9,986 nt of DNA, taken from assembly GCA_900759225.1 (NCBI GenBank), contig CAAEUM010000171.1:1-9986 (forward strand), written 5' to 3'. The stretch is from Lachnospiraceae bacterium (GTDB taxonomy: Bacteria > Bacillota > Clostridia > Lachnospirales > Lachnospiraceae). Position numbers and translations under genes: made by a program. This document shows positions 1-6,365 of the stretch, piece after piece (positions within the stretch are counted from its first letter, which is position 1; each line of letters starts with the position of its first letter). A model generated the notes under the pieces. The model saw only the letters and a list, made by a program, of their open reading frames with translations. It was not told the origin of the DNA and made no database searches.

Positions 1-678
1 AGAAGCCCGGAGGGAACCCTTATTCCAAATTCTCCATTCTTAAATATGATTATCCCGCTGTTGTTTTTTTTCTTTATGGCAGTTGGTGTTGCCTACGGGA
101 GGGGTGCAGGGTTGATTAAGAAATGGAGAGATATCCCGGCAGCGATGGAAAAATGTCTTGATCTGGCATCTTCCTTTATGATCGTATGCTTAACAGCATG
201 TATTTTTGTTGATCTGTTCTCTGCAAGTAAGCTGGCTACAGTGCTGGCAGCTAAGGGTGCAGCGCTTCTTACCTCATGGGATGTAGGCCCGATTACACTG
301 TTTATCCTGATTATCCTGCTCTCCAGCTTCTGTAATCTGTTTATTACCAGTAACAGCGGAAAATGGGTTATGCTGGCTCCATTTCTTGTGCCTATGCTGT
401 CTATGCTAAATGTAAGCCCTGCCATGACACAGATTCTTTACCGTATTGGAGATTCCTGCTTCAATATTATTTCCCCGGTAGAGCTGAATGTTCCCATTGC
501 ACTGGGACTTCTGGAAAGTTATCGTGTCAGCAAGGAGGATAAGGTTGGACTGGGAACTCTGATTTCCATGGAAATGCCTTATGCTATGGCATATCTTGTT
601 ACTTTCTTTATTTTAGTACTTATATTCTATTTCTTTAATCTGCCTCTTGGGCCGGGAGCACCGATTTTCCTGAGCTGA
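1..678 (+). CDS. AbgT-family transporter, C-terminal part (5' end outside window)
   Basis: The reading frame is open from base 1, so the start lies upstream; 225 codons are visible of a family usually about 500 residues long. The family comprises inner-membrane transporters linked to p-aminobenzoyl-glutamate uptake (AbgT) and to sulfonamide/pABA export (YdaH, MtrF). Seen here: several strongly hydrophobic segments, a NLFITSNSGKW stretch matching the family's NLFIGSASAKW, a YRIGDS motif followed by NIISP, and the hallmark LPLGPGAP near the C-terminus. Spacing from SGKW to the following SP and YR matches the Ser, Trp, Pro and Arg that I recall as transport residues in MtrF. The usual MMPYF after NIISP is replaced by VELNV, so this is a diverged member and its substrate cannot be assumed. 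It is followed after 54 bp by an SDR gene with no terminator between them, so the genes are probably co-transcribed. The family call is firm; substrate and direction are unknown. Confidence 0.9.
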   Translation, partial: RSPEGTLIPNSPFLNMIIPLLFFFFMAVGVAYGRGAGLIKKWRDIPAAMEKCLDLASSFMIVCLTACIFVDLFSASKLATVLAAKGAALLTSWDVGPITLFILIILLSSFCNLFITSNSGKWVMLAPFLVPMLSMLNVSPAMTQILYRIGDSCFNIISPVELNVPIALGLLESYRVSKEDKVGLGTLISMEMPYAMAYLVTFFILVLIFYFFNLPLGPGAPIFLS

Positions 679-718
679 TAAAGGATGCGTTGTATTTAGG
701 GGGGAATTTTCCAGATAC

Positions 719-725
719 GAGGAGG
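719..725 (+). promoter_or_regulatory. Ribosome binding site that decides the SDR start
   Basis: GAGGAGG lies 7 nt before the ATG at 733. It is directly next to an in-frame ATG at 727, which is too close to be used, so 733 is the better start. Confidence 0.75.
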
Positions 726-732
726 AATGACA

Positions 733-1527
733 ATGATTTCAATGGATTTACACGGAAAAGTGGCAATGGTAACAGGAGCAGGCGGCGGAATCGGTTCGGC
801 TTTAAGCCTTGATCTGGCTGATTTGGGAGCAGATATGGTGCTGACCTGTCTGAGCTCCAGAGGAAAGTGTGAAGAGCTGGCAAAAGAGATCGAGGCAATG
901 GGACGAAAGGTCTGCATTGTTCAGGGAGACATCTCAAAGCCAGATGATTGCAGGAGGATGGTGAAGGAGGCGGAAGCCTTCCATGAAAAGCCGGTGCAGA
1001 TTCTTGTAAATAATGCAGGATATTTTTATGATGTAGTACCCTTGATTGAAATGAGTGATGCACAGGTGGACAAAACGATTGATATTAATTTAAAGGGAAC
1101 CATGTATATGTCCAGGGAGGTTTGCAGCCATATGGTAAAAGCGGGGCTTCCGGGCCGTGTCATTAATATTACTTCCGGAGCAGCACATTCCGGAAGAATC
1201 AATTTCAGCAATTACTGTGCTTCTAAGTCAGGTGTTTTGGGACTGACTAGGGCAATGGCGTTGGAGCTGGCTCCGAAGCATATTAATGTAAACTCTGTTT
1301 CGGTAGGTTATGTGGAAGTAGGACTCTGGGATGGGGATTCAGACAGGGAGGCAGTGCGCGACAATATCCTGCCAAGAATCCTTTTAAGGAAACCGGGAGA
1401 ACCGCGGGATATTTCAAGAATGGTATGTTTCCTGGCAAGTGAATGCGGAGATTGGATTACAGGCAGTGATTTTAAGATTGACGGCGGAGAATCCTGCGGA
1501 AGGATTCCGTTTAAGGATGAAGAGTAG
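733..1527 (+). CDS. Short-chain dehydrogenase/reductase (classical SDR, FabG-like)
   Basis: A 264-residue NAD(P)-dependent oxidoreductase with a Rossmann fold, the usual length for a classical SDR. The cofactor motif TGAGGGIG is at residues 14-21, GDIS around 65-68, and the NNAG structural motif at 93-96. The catalytic tetrad is Asn119 (INLKG), Ser148 (ITSGAA), Tyr161 and Lys165 (YCASK). ITGSDFKIDGG near the C-terminus is the usual SDR closing motif. No acidic residue ends the second beta strand (LTCLSSRGK), which fits NADP(H) better than NAD(H); this is inference. It probably reduces a keto group or oxidises an alcohol on a small molecule. SDR sequences do not reveal substrates, and similarity to 3-oxoacyl-ACP reductase is not evidence of a fatty-acid role. 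It sits 54 bp after the AbgT-type transporter and 17 bp before the peptidase, so it is probably part of the same pathway. Confidence 0.93.
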   Translation: MISMDLHGKVAMVTGAGGGIGSALSLDLADLGADMVLTCLSSRGKCEELAKEIEAMGRKVCIVQGDISKPDDCRRMVKEAEAFHEKPVQILVNNAGYFYDVVPLIEMSDAQVDKTIDINLKGTMYMSREVCSHMVKAGLPGRVINITSGAAHSGRINFSNYCASKSGVLGLTRAMALELAPKHINVNSVSVGYVEVGLWDGDSDREAVRDNILPRILLRKPGEPRDISRMVCFLASECGDWITGSDFKIDGGESCGRIPFKDEE

Positions 1528-1544
1528 GAAGACAGGAGGCAACT

Positions 1545-3260
1545 ATGACGAAACACGAATTGGAAAAGGTGCTGTTGGAGGATGTAGATGCGAAACGCCT
1601 GATGGCCCATGCGGAATATATTACAGCAGAGGACAGGGAATCCGGCAGCCCGGGGGAAAAGAGAGCCGCTGAGTATTTCAGGGAAGTAATGACAAAGCTT
1701 GGATTGCAGACAGATATTCATTATGTAGAGAATTACATCAGCCTTCCTGTATCAGGAAGCCTGGAATTGGAGGATGGAACGAAGCTTTCTTCCTGTATTA
1801 CTCACAGCTATGGTGCTTCTACAGCAAAAGAAGGACTGACTGGCGAAGTTGTTTTTTTTGACGGTACCCAGGATGTAAGGGGGAAGATTGCTGTGATGCA
1901 TGGACTGGCATCGGCGGTTCCTTGTAAAAATCTGGAAGGGAGAGGCGCCATCGGCATTATCTGCATTACCAGCGGCGATTATCCCTTTAACATGTCGATC
2001 AGTCCAATCTGGGGCCAGCCGGTGCCGGACACAGTTGATATGATTTCCAAGATTCCGGTTGTAACTGTTAATACTCCGGATGGAACAAAGCTTTTGGGAT
2101 ACCTGGAGCAAGGAAAAAAACAAGTGACCATGTGGGCGGAGGTTTCCACTAAATTCAGGACAGTCCCAATCTGCGTTGCTGAATTAAAGGCCACTAATCC
2201 GACAGACCGTTTTGTAATGTTCGGCGGTCATGTGGATTCCTGGCATAAGGGCGGTGCTGACAATGGAGGAGCCAATGCAGTTGTGCTGGAGCTGGCTGAG
2301 GTATTCAGCAAATATAAAGATCATCTGAATACCAATGTCCGCTTTGTATGGTGGTCCGGGCACAGCAATGGGCGCTACAGCGGCAGCAACTGGTATGCAG
2401 ATTATCACTGGGAAGATATCCATGATAATGCAGTAGTAAACTTTGATATTGATACAGTGGGAGCTAAGGGATCTACGAATTTCCACCATATTGAATGCAA
2501 TAAGCAGTGTTATTCAGTAGGAAAGCAGGTTGTATCTGAGTTTACAGGGCAGGTGCCGGAATATATGAGAATCCAGAGGAATGGAGATCAATCTTTCTGG
2601 GCCCATGGTGTTCCTACCTTGTTTGAATGTCTCTCCCTACAGCCAGTGGAGGGTGCAGGCCAGGGAACCTTTATGCCGGGCCTTCCATGGTATTGGCATA
2701 CAATTTGTGATACCTTCGAGCATCTGGGGGAGGAGGAGCTCTGCAGGGATGCAAAGATATTTGCCAGCGCAATCTGGCGCTTTATCAGTGCCAATGCATA
2801 TCCCTTCCATTTCTCAGACCTGGCAGGCGAGATGAAAGAGGACTTGGAAAAATATCAGAAGTTGGCAGGGGAAAGCTTTGATCTGTCAGGGGTGGCAGCT
2901 CAGGTGGAGAAGCTGGGGGATGGCTTTGAATTGCTGGATGCAGAAATCGGGCGTTTGAATGATCTGGAAGAGCCGAATGAGGCAGAGCAAAAGAGAATGA
3001 GGGAAATTAATGATCTGTCTATGGATTTAAATCGTATTTTGATACCGGTTCATTACTGTAAAAACGGGGATTTATTCCAGGTGGATTTGGCAATTCCTAT
3101 CCCTTCTTTCCCTGAATTCAGCGAAGTGGGACGTCTGGCTGCCATGGATCCGGATACCAATGAGTTTAAATTTTTGGAGCGCCAGCTTCACCGTGAAAGA
3201 AACCGTGTGCAGCATTTCTTAAAGCAGGCACAGAAGCGTTTGGATGCTGTGACTCTTTAA
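1545..3260 (+). CDS. M28-like metallopeptidase with PA domain and atypical active site
   Basis: 571 residues, with AGGAGG 5 nt before the start. The order resembles glutamate carboxypeptidase II: an N-terminal peptidase segment, an inserted PA-like region (about 85-205), the M28 core (about 210-420) and a helical, charged C-terminal region (about 425-571) that may be a dimerisation domain. Metal ligands that can be recognised are His229 and Asp231 (GGHVDSW), Asp239 (ADNGG), Asp301 (NFDIDTVG) and His385 (YWHTICDT). Where the family has its Glu-Glu pair (catalytic base plus zinc ligand), this protein has His273-Ser274, in WWSGHSNGRYSGS. No other carboxylate replaces them nearby. There is no signal peptide, so it is probably cytoplasmic. 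With an AbgT-type transporter two genes upstream, a role in cleaving an imported amide or peptide bond is plausible. The altered site leaves open a different hydrolase chemistry or a non-catalytic role. Confidence 0.88.
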   Translation: MTKHELEKVLLEDVDAKRLMAHAEYITAEDRESGSPGEKRAAEYFREVMTKLGLQTDIHYVENYISLPVSGSLELEDGTKLSSCITHSYGASTAKEGLTGEVVFFDGTQDVRGKIAVMHGLASAVPCKNLEGRGAIGIICITSGDYPFNMSISPIWGQPVPDTVDMISKIPVVTVNTPDGTKLLGYLEQGKKQVTMWAEVSTKFRTVPICVAELKATNPTDRFVMFGGHVDSWHKGGADNGGANAVVLELAEVFSKYKDHLNTNVRFVWWSGHSNGRYSGSNWYADYHWEDIHDNAVVNFDIDTVGAKGSTNFHHIECNKQCYSVGKQVVSEFTGQVPEYMRIQRNGDQSFWAHGVPTLFECLSLQPVEGAGQGTFMPGLPWYWHTICDTFEHLGEEELCRDAKIFASAIWRFISANAYPFHFSDLAGEMKEDLEKYQKLAGESFDLSGVAAQVEKLGDGFELLDAEIGRLNDLEEPNEAEQKRMREINDLSMDLNRILIPVHYCKNGDLFQVDLAIPIPSFPEFSEVGRLAAMDPDTNEFKFLERQLHRERNRVQHFLKQAQKRLDAVTL

Positions 3261-3279
3261 AAACACAGTTCGGATAGTA

Positions 3280-3339
3280 AAAAGGCCGGAAAACCCAAAG
3301 ACTGCCTATAGGGGCATTTTGCGGAGCTTCCGGCCTTTT
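3280..3339 (+). terminator. Perfect 12-bp inverted repeat with long loop, terminator-like
   Basis: Arms AAAAGGCCGGAA (3280-3291) and TTCCGGCCTTTT (3328-3339) pair perfectly. The GC core followed by four T resembles an intrinsic terminator. The 36-nt loop is unusually long and contains a small nested stem, TGCC (3303-3306) with GGCA (3313-3316). The T run ends only four bases before the ribosome binding site of the next gene, and no promoter is visible between hairpin and gene. It could therefore be a leaky terminator, an mRNA processing or stabilising hairpin, or a small palindromic repeat. Confidence 0.6.
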
Positions 3340-3353
3340 GATGGAGGGAATCG

Positions 3354-4403
3354 ATGAGTTATCGTTATACGCTGGTTGGGGCAGGAGCCATTGGAGGCAG
3401 TATGGCAGCCTGGATTACCAGGGCAGGGGGAGAAATTTTATATGTAGATGCTGTGAAGGAACATGTAGATGCCATGAATGAAAAAGGGCTTAGGATAATT
3501 GACCCTGCAGGCGGAGATTTTACAGTATCTGTATCAGCATGCCTGATTGATGAATTAAAGGAGCCTTTAGAAGTGGTATTTCTGGCTGTTAAAACACAGC
3601 ATACCCGGACTGCTATGGAAGTGATTGCCCCGCTTTTAAAGAAGGACGGCTGTGTGGTAAGCCTGCAGAATGGAATCAATGAGTATACCATAGCTGAATA
3701 TGTAGGGAAAGAACGGGTTGTAGGCGCTTTTGTAAACTGGGCTGCAGATTACATAGAACCCGGTGTAATCCGCTTTGGAGGACACAGTAATTTTGCCATT
3801 GGTGAGCTTGATGGGGCTGTAACACCCCGGCTTTTGGAATTAAAGAGATTTTTAGCTCCTTTTGAGGAGGTTGAGATCAGCGGCGATGTAATGCGCCAGC
3901 TTTGGAGTAAGCAGGTAAATATCAGCGCTATGTTTGCAACGGGAGTGACACATCTGCTGATTCCGGGTGGATTTGATTATGAGGAAACACAGGAAACCAT
4001 AGCCTGCATTGCGCTGGAGGCAATGTCAGTTCCTAGAAAAATGGGGATAGAGCTGGTGGAGTTTGATGATTTTTCACCAAGGCTTTATATGGAGGGCAAT
4101 TATGTCCAGGCACTAAAGCGGACAGCAGATCATTACCGTTTTATGGCTAAAAATTATACAGGCTTATACAGGGATCTGGCAGTACGCAGACGTAAATCGG
4201 AGATTGACGGAACGGTTGGTGCTACGGTAGAATTAGGAGAGAAAATGGGATTAAAGCTTCCTGTGAATCGCCGCCTTTGGGAAATGGTAAAGGAGATTGA
4301 AGCCGGAGAACGGGAAATTTGTACAGAAAATCTTCTGGAATTAAAGCAGTTTTACGAAACAGCTTATCCTCAGGGGCTTTCTTTCCTGTTAAAACAGATT
4401 TAA
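3354..4403 (+). CDS. Ketopantoate reductase family (ApbA/PanE-like) oxidoreductase
   Basis: 349 residues; GGAGGG lies 5 nt before the start. The family reduces 2-keto acids, classically 2-dehydropantoate to pantoate with NADPH. The N-terminal Rossmann motif GAGAIGG is at residues 9-15, followed by LAVKTQ (77-82) and SLQNG (103-107). The C-terminal domain has LWSK (183-186), supplying the likely catalytic Lys186, and SEIDGTVG (282-289), supplying the conserved Glu283. LKLPVNRRLWEMVKEIE is the usual family ending. It is some 40-50 residues longer than standard PanE, mainly in the C-terminal helical domain. Asp32 ends the second beta strand where NADP-specific PanE has a basic residue, which suggests NAD(H). 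Placement in a transporter, peptidase and SDR cluster, away from panB/panC, argues against pantothenate biosynthesis. The true substrate is probably another 2-oxo or 2-hydroxy acid. The MATE gene follows after 12 bp, so the two are probably co-transcribed. Confidence 0.88.
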   Translation: MSYRYTLVGAGAIGGSMAAWITRAGGEILYVDAVKEHVDAMNEKGLRIIDPAGGDFTVSVSACLIDELKEPLEVVFLAVKTQHTRTAMEVIAPLLKKDGCVVSLQNGINEYTIAEYVGKERVVGAFVNWAADYIEPGVIRFGGHSNFAIGELDGAVTPRLLELKRFLAPFEEVEISGDVMRQLWSKQVNISAMFATGVTHLLIPGGFDYEETQETIACIALEAMSVPRKMGIELVEFDDFSPRLYMEGNYVQALKRTADHYRFMAKNYTGLYRDLAVRRRKSEIDGTVGATVELGEKMGLKLPVNRRLWEMVKEIEAGEREICTENLLELKQFYETAYPQGLSFLLKQI

Positions 4404-4415
4404 AGGGGCGATAAA

Positions 4416-5759
4416 ATGCAGTCAGAAGGAGCATTTACAAACCGGCAGCTGTTTGCTTTGTTTGTACCGTTAATATTGGAACAGCTGCTGGCGATTACAG
4501 TGGGGCTGGTGGATTCGGTTATGGTGGCATCTGTGGGGGAGACGGCAGTCTCTGCTGTTTCCCTGGTGGATTCGGTCAGCAATCTGATTATCAATATTTT
4601 TGCGGCCCTGGCTACAGGAGGCGCTGTGGTAGCAGGACAGTATCTGGGAAAAGGAGAGCGCAGAAAGGCCTGCAGGGCAGGATGGAATCTGCTGGTGCTG
4701 TTGACGGCTGTTTCCCTGATGCTGACGGTACTGATTTATGGACTGAAAACCCTCTGGATTGAAATCCTGTTTTCGGGTATTACACCGGAGGTAAAAAGAG
4801 ATACAGATACCTATTATTCCATTGTAATGGCATCAGTCCCCTTTGTGGCAATATACAGCGGAGGTGCTGCACTGTTCCGCACCATGCAGAAATCCTCGGT
4901 CACCATGAAAATATCTACAGCAGCCAATCTGTTTAATGTGGCGGGAAATGGTATACTTATTTATGGCTTTCATATGGGGGTTGAGGGTGCAGCAATTCCT
5001 ACCCTGCTTTCCAGGATACTTTCGGCTGCTTGGATTCTGGCGCTGTTGATGAAACCGAAACAGGAGATTTCTTTGAGAAACAGGTCAGACCGGAATGTCA
5101 GCCGGAAGCTTACCTGTGATATCCTGGCAATCGGAATTCCTGGTGGGGTGGAAAATATTATGTTTCACTTTGGCCGTCTTGTACTGACCAGTATTGTAGC
5201 AGGAATGGGAACAGCATCGATTGTAGCTAATGCAGTTGGAAATGTGGTAGGAGGTTTTCATATTTTTGCAGCCCAGTCCATGGGGCTTGGCATGGTAACG
5301 GTAGCCAGCAAGTGTATTGGGGCTGGAAGCTATGAAGCTGCCCGCTTTTATACGAAAAAGCTGATGAAAGCCATGATCGCAGTACAGATTGCTGTAAATG
5401 CAGTATTGATTGCAGTTACCCCTTTTATTATCAGTGCATATCAGCTTGTGGGAGAAGCGGCGGATTTGACGGTAAAGGTGACAGTGCTTCACGGGCTGTG
5501 CTCTATGGTGCTTTACCCGTTGGCCTTCGGCTTTTGCAATGTATTTAGAGCTTCCGGAGATGCAAAGTTTACTATGACGGTTGCCAGCACAACGATGTGG
5601 ACGGGGCGGATTTTAGCCGGATATTTATTAGGTGTAGTTTTCAATTATGGAATTATGGGAGTATGGTTTGCGCAGGTTATACTGGATTGGGGCATGAGAA
5701 GTGTTGTTTTTACAGCCCGTTATATAGGAAAAAGATGGGAAAAAACACCAGCAGCTTAA
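4416..5759 (+). CDS. MATE family efflux transporter (NorM/DinF-like)
   Basis: 447 residues, standard for the family, with a weaker ribosome binding site (AAAGGGG) shortly before the start. MATE proteins export drugs or metabolites in exchange for sodium or protons. The sequence shows about twelve hydrophobic segments in two six-helix halves (roughly 15-36, 47-75, 92-112, 134-156, 164-186, 190-212, then 236-264, 273-297, 316-340, 353-376, 385-408, 413-433). The family's TM1 pattern GLVDSVMVASVGETAVSAVSL is present, with FRTMQKS in the first half and FRASGDAK at the matching place in the second. A basic, polar loop (about 213-232) joins the halves. It begins 12 bp after the reductase, so export of a product or substrate analogue from the same pathway is possible. 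Substrate cannot be read from the sequence. Confidence 0.95.
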   Translation: MQSEGAFTNRQLFALFVPLILEQLLAITVGLVDSVMVASVGETAVSAVSLVDSVSNLIINIFAALATGGAVVAGQYLGKGERRKACRAGWNLLVLLTAVSLMLTVLIYGLKTLWIEILFSGITPEVKRDTDTYYSIVMASVPFVAIYSGGAALFRTMQKSSVTMKISTAANLFNVAGNGILIYGFHMGVEGAAIPTLLSRILSAAWILALLMKPKQEISLRNRSDRNVSRKLTCDILAIGIPGGVENIMFHFGRLVLTSIVAGMGTASIVANAVGNVVGGFHIFAAQSMGLGMVTVASKCIGAGSYEAARFYTKKLMKAMIAVQIAVNAVLIAVTPFIISAYQLVGEAADLTVKVTVLHGLCSMVLYPLAFGFCNVFRASGDAKFTMTVASTTMWTGRILAGYLLGVVFNYGIMGVWFAQVILDWGMRSVVFTARYIGKRWEKTPAA

Positions 5760-5760
5760 G

Positions 5761-5806
5761 GTTAGCGACAGTTCAGGAAGATGTGTTTCCGGAACTGCTG
5801 TCTAAC
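5761..5806 (+). terminator. Stem-loop directly after the MATE gene, possible terminator
   Basis: Beginning two bases after the MATE stop codon, GTTAG (5761-5765) pairs with CTAAC (5802-5806). GACAGTTC pairs with GAACTG and TC across a 3-nt bulge, and inside it GGAA (5776-5779) pairs with TTCC. The RNA could fold into a long hairpin with a 7-nt loop. The next bases are TGCCGCG rather than a T run, so this is not a standard intrinsic terminator. It may stabilise the mRNA end or work with the T-rich sequence 16-35 nt downstream. Confidence 0.4.
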
Positions 5807-5851
5807 TGCCGCGAAAATTACATTTTTAAATTACAATTTTTAAAAAAACAC

Positions 5852-5881
5852 TTGACGGAAAAAATAAAACTGTTGTATAAT
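5852..5881 (+). promoter_or_regulatory. Sigma-A promoter of first tRNA-Gln
   Basis: The -35 box TTGACG (5852-5857) and -10 box TATAAT (5876-5881) are separated by 18 bp. An A-rich tract lies immediately upstream (5841-5849) and may act as an UP element. The expected start near 5888 is about 11 nt before the tRNA. Confidence 0.85.
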
Positions 5882-5898
5882 TCATTCTGTTGTGTTGA

Positions 5899-5970
5899 TG
5901 GGCTATCGCCAAATGGTAAGGCAACGGACTCTGACTCCGTCATTTCAAGGTTCGAATCCTTGTAGCCCAG
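5899..5970 (+). tRNA. tRNA-Gln (anticodon CUG), copy 1
   Basis: 72 nt that fold as a cloverleaf. The acceptor arm TGGGCTA (5899-5905) pairs with TAGCCCA (5963-5969), with discriminator G5970. The anticodon stem ACGGA/TCCGT encloses loop CTCTGAC, giving anticodon CTG at 5931-5933, which reads CAG. The T arm is CAAGG-TTCGAAT-CCTTG. CCA is not encoded and would be added enzymatically. The sequence closely resembles Firmicutes tRNA-Gln(UUG) apart from the anticodon. It is identical to the copy at 6283-6354; the identity spans 75 bp, including CTT after the gene. It has its own promoter and terminator. Confidence 0.97.
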
Positions 5971-5980
5971 CTTCGGGAAG

Positions 5981-6022
5981 AGCGTGTAAACCTTGAGGAA
6001 TTGAGGGGTATACGCTTTTTTG
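5981..6022 (+). terminator. Intrinsic terminator of first tRNA-Gln
   Basis: AGCGTGTA (5981-5988) pairs with TATACGCT (6009-6016) with one G-U. Within it CCTTGA (5991-5996) pairs with TTGAGG (6001-6006) around a GGAA (GNRA-type) loop. A T tract (6016-6021) follows. It lies 10 nt after the tRNA. Confidence 0.85.
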
Positions 6023-6108
6023 TTTGCATTGCAATGAGAGTAAACACATAGCGTATGAGATAATTGGCAGGGAGTCAAATTCAGAAAGTGAAATAAAAGC
6101 AAAATGAT

Positions 6109-6180
6109 AGTAACAGCCAGGGGAATCTTCTTGCCCGGCTGCATCGCATTAAGAAGCTTTCCGCCCTTTGAACTGTTACT
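6109..6180 (+). repeat. Nested inverted-repeat element between the tRNA genes
   Basis: AGTAACAG (6109-6116) is perfectly complementary to CTGTTACT (6173-6180). Inside, CAGGGG (6118-6123) can pair with CCCTTTG (6164-6170) with one bulge and one G-U, and CTTCTT (6127-6132) pairs with AAGAAG (6151-6156). The result is one long interrupted hairpin of 72 nt without a coding frame. Only TTT and then an A-rich stretch follows, so it is a poor terminator. Options are a small intergenic palindromic repeat (REP or MITE-like) or a small structured RNA; no promoter is evident directly before it. Nothing else was recognised in the rest of the 6023-6212 interval except the palindrome CATTGCAATG (6027-6036), which could be chance. 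Confidence 0.5.
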
Positions 6181-6212
6181 TTAAAAAATACTTAAAAAAA
6201 TAAAAAAAGTAC

Positions 6213-6241
6213 TTGACGAATTGCCAGTATGTGGTTATAAT
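6213..6241 (+). promoter_or_regulatory. Sigma-A promoter of second tRNA-Gln
   Basis: TTGACG (6213-6218) and TATAAT (6236-6241) with the optimal 17-bp spacer. A long A-rich tract (6182-6209) just upstream could serve as an UP element. The start is expected near 6248, leaving a leader of about 35 nt, longer than for copy 1. Confidence 0.88.
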
Positions 6242-6282
6242 AGTCCTCGCAGTTGAACATCAGTTGCAGTGAAATACCACAT

Positions 6283-6354
6283 TGGGCTATCGCCAAATGG
6301 TAAGGCAACGGACTCTGACTCCGTCATTTCAAGGTTCGAATCCTTGTAGCCCAG
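6283..6354 (+). tRNA. tRNA-Gln (anticodon CUG), copy 2
   Basis: 72 nt and base-for-base identical to the copy 384 bp upstream: same acceptor arm, anticodon loop CTCTGAC and T arm, and no encoded CCA. The flanks differ at once on the 5' side (T here, A in copy 1) and after CTT on the 3' side. Only the gene itself is conserved, while promoter and terminator are similar but diverged. It is transcribed alone. Confidence 0.97.
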
Positions 6355-6365
6355 CTTTTTGAAAG

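Noticed and set aside
727..732. ATG at 727 as the SDR start
   Set aside because: It directly abuts the ribosome binding site; the ATG at 733 has proper spacing and the protein reads normally from there.
5597..5965. 122-codon plus-strand frame overlapping the MATE gene end and the first tRNA
   Set aside because: It is out of frame with the MATE gene, reads through a promoter and the tRNA, and shows no recognisable domain.
6027..6036. Perfect 10-bp palindrome CATTGCAATG
   Set aside because: Too short to stand out in AT-rich intergenic DNA, and not positioned at a promoter.
6009..6057. Alternative pairing of terminator arm TATACGCT with downstream AGCGTATG (6050-6057), as in an antiterminator
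   Set aside because: The second partner lies after the T tract, so it would not yet be transcribed when termination is decided. The short match is likely chance or an old duplication.
5899..6354. tRNA-Gln copies as attachment sites of an integrated element
   Set aside because: The repeat covers the whole tRNA rather than a 3' fragment, only about 310 bp lie between the copies, and no integrase is present.
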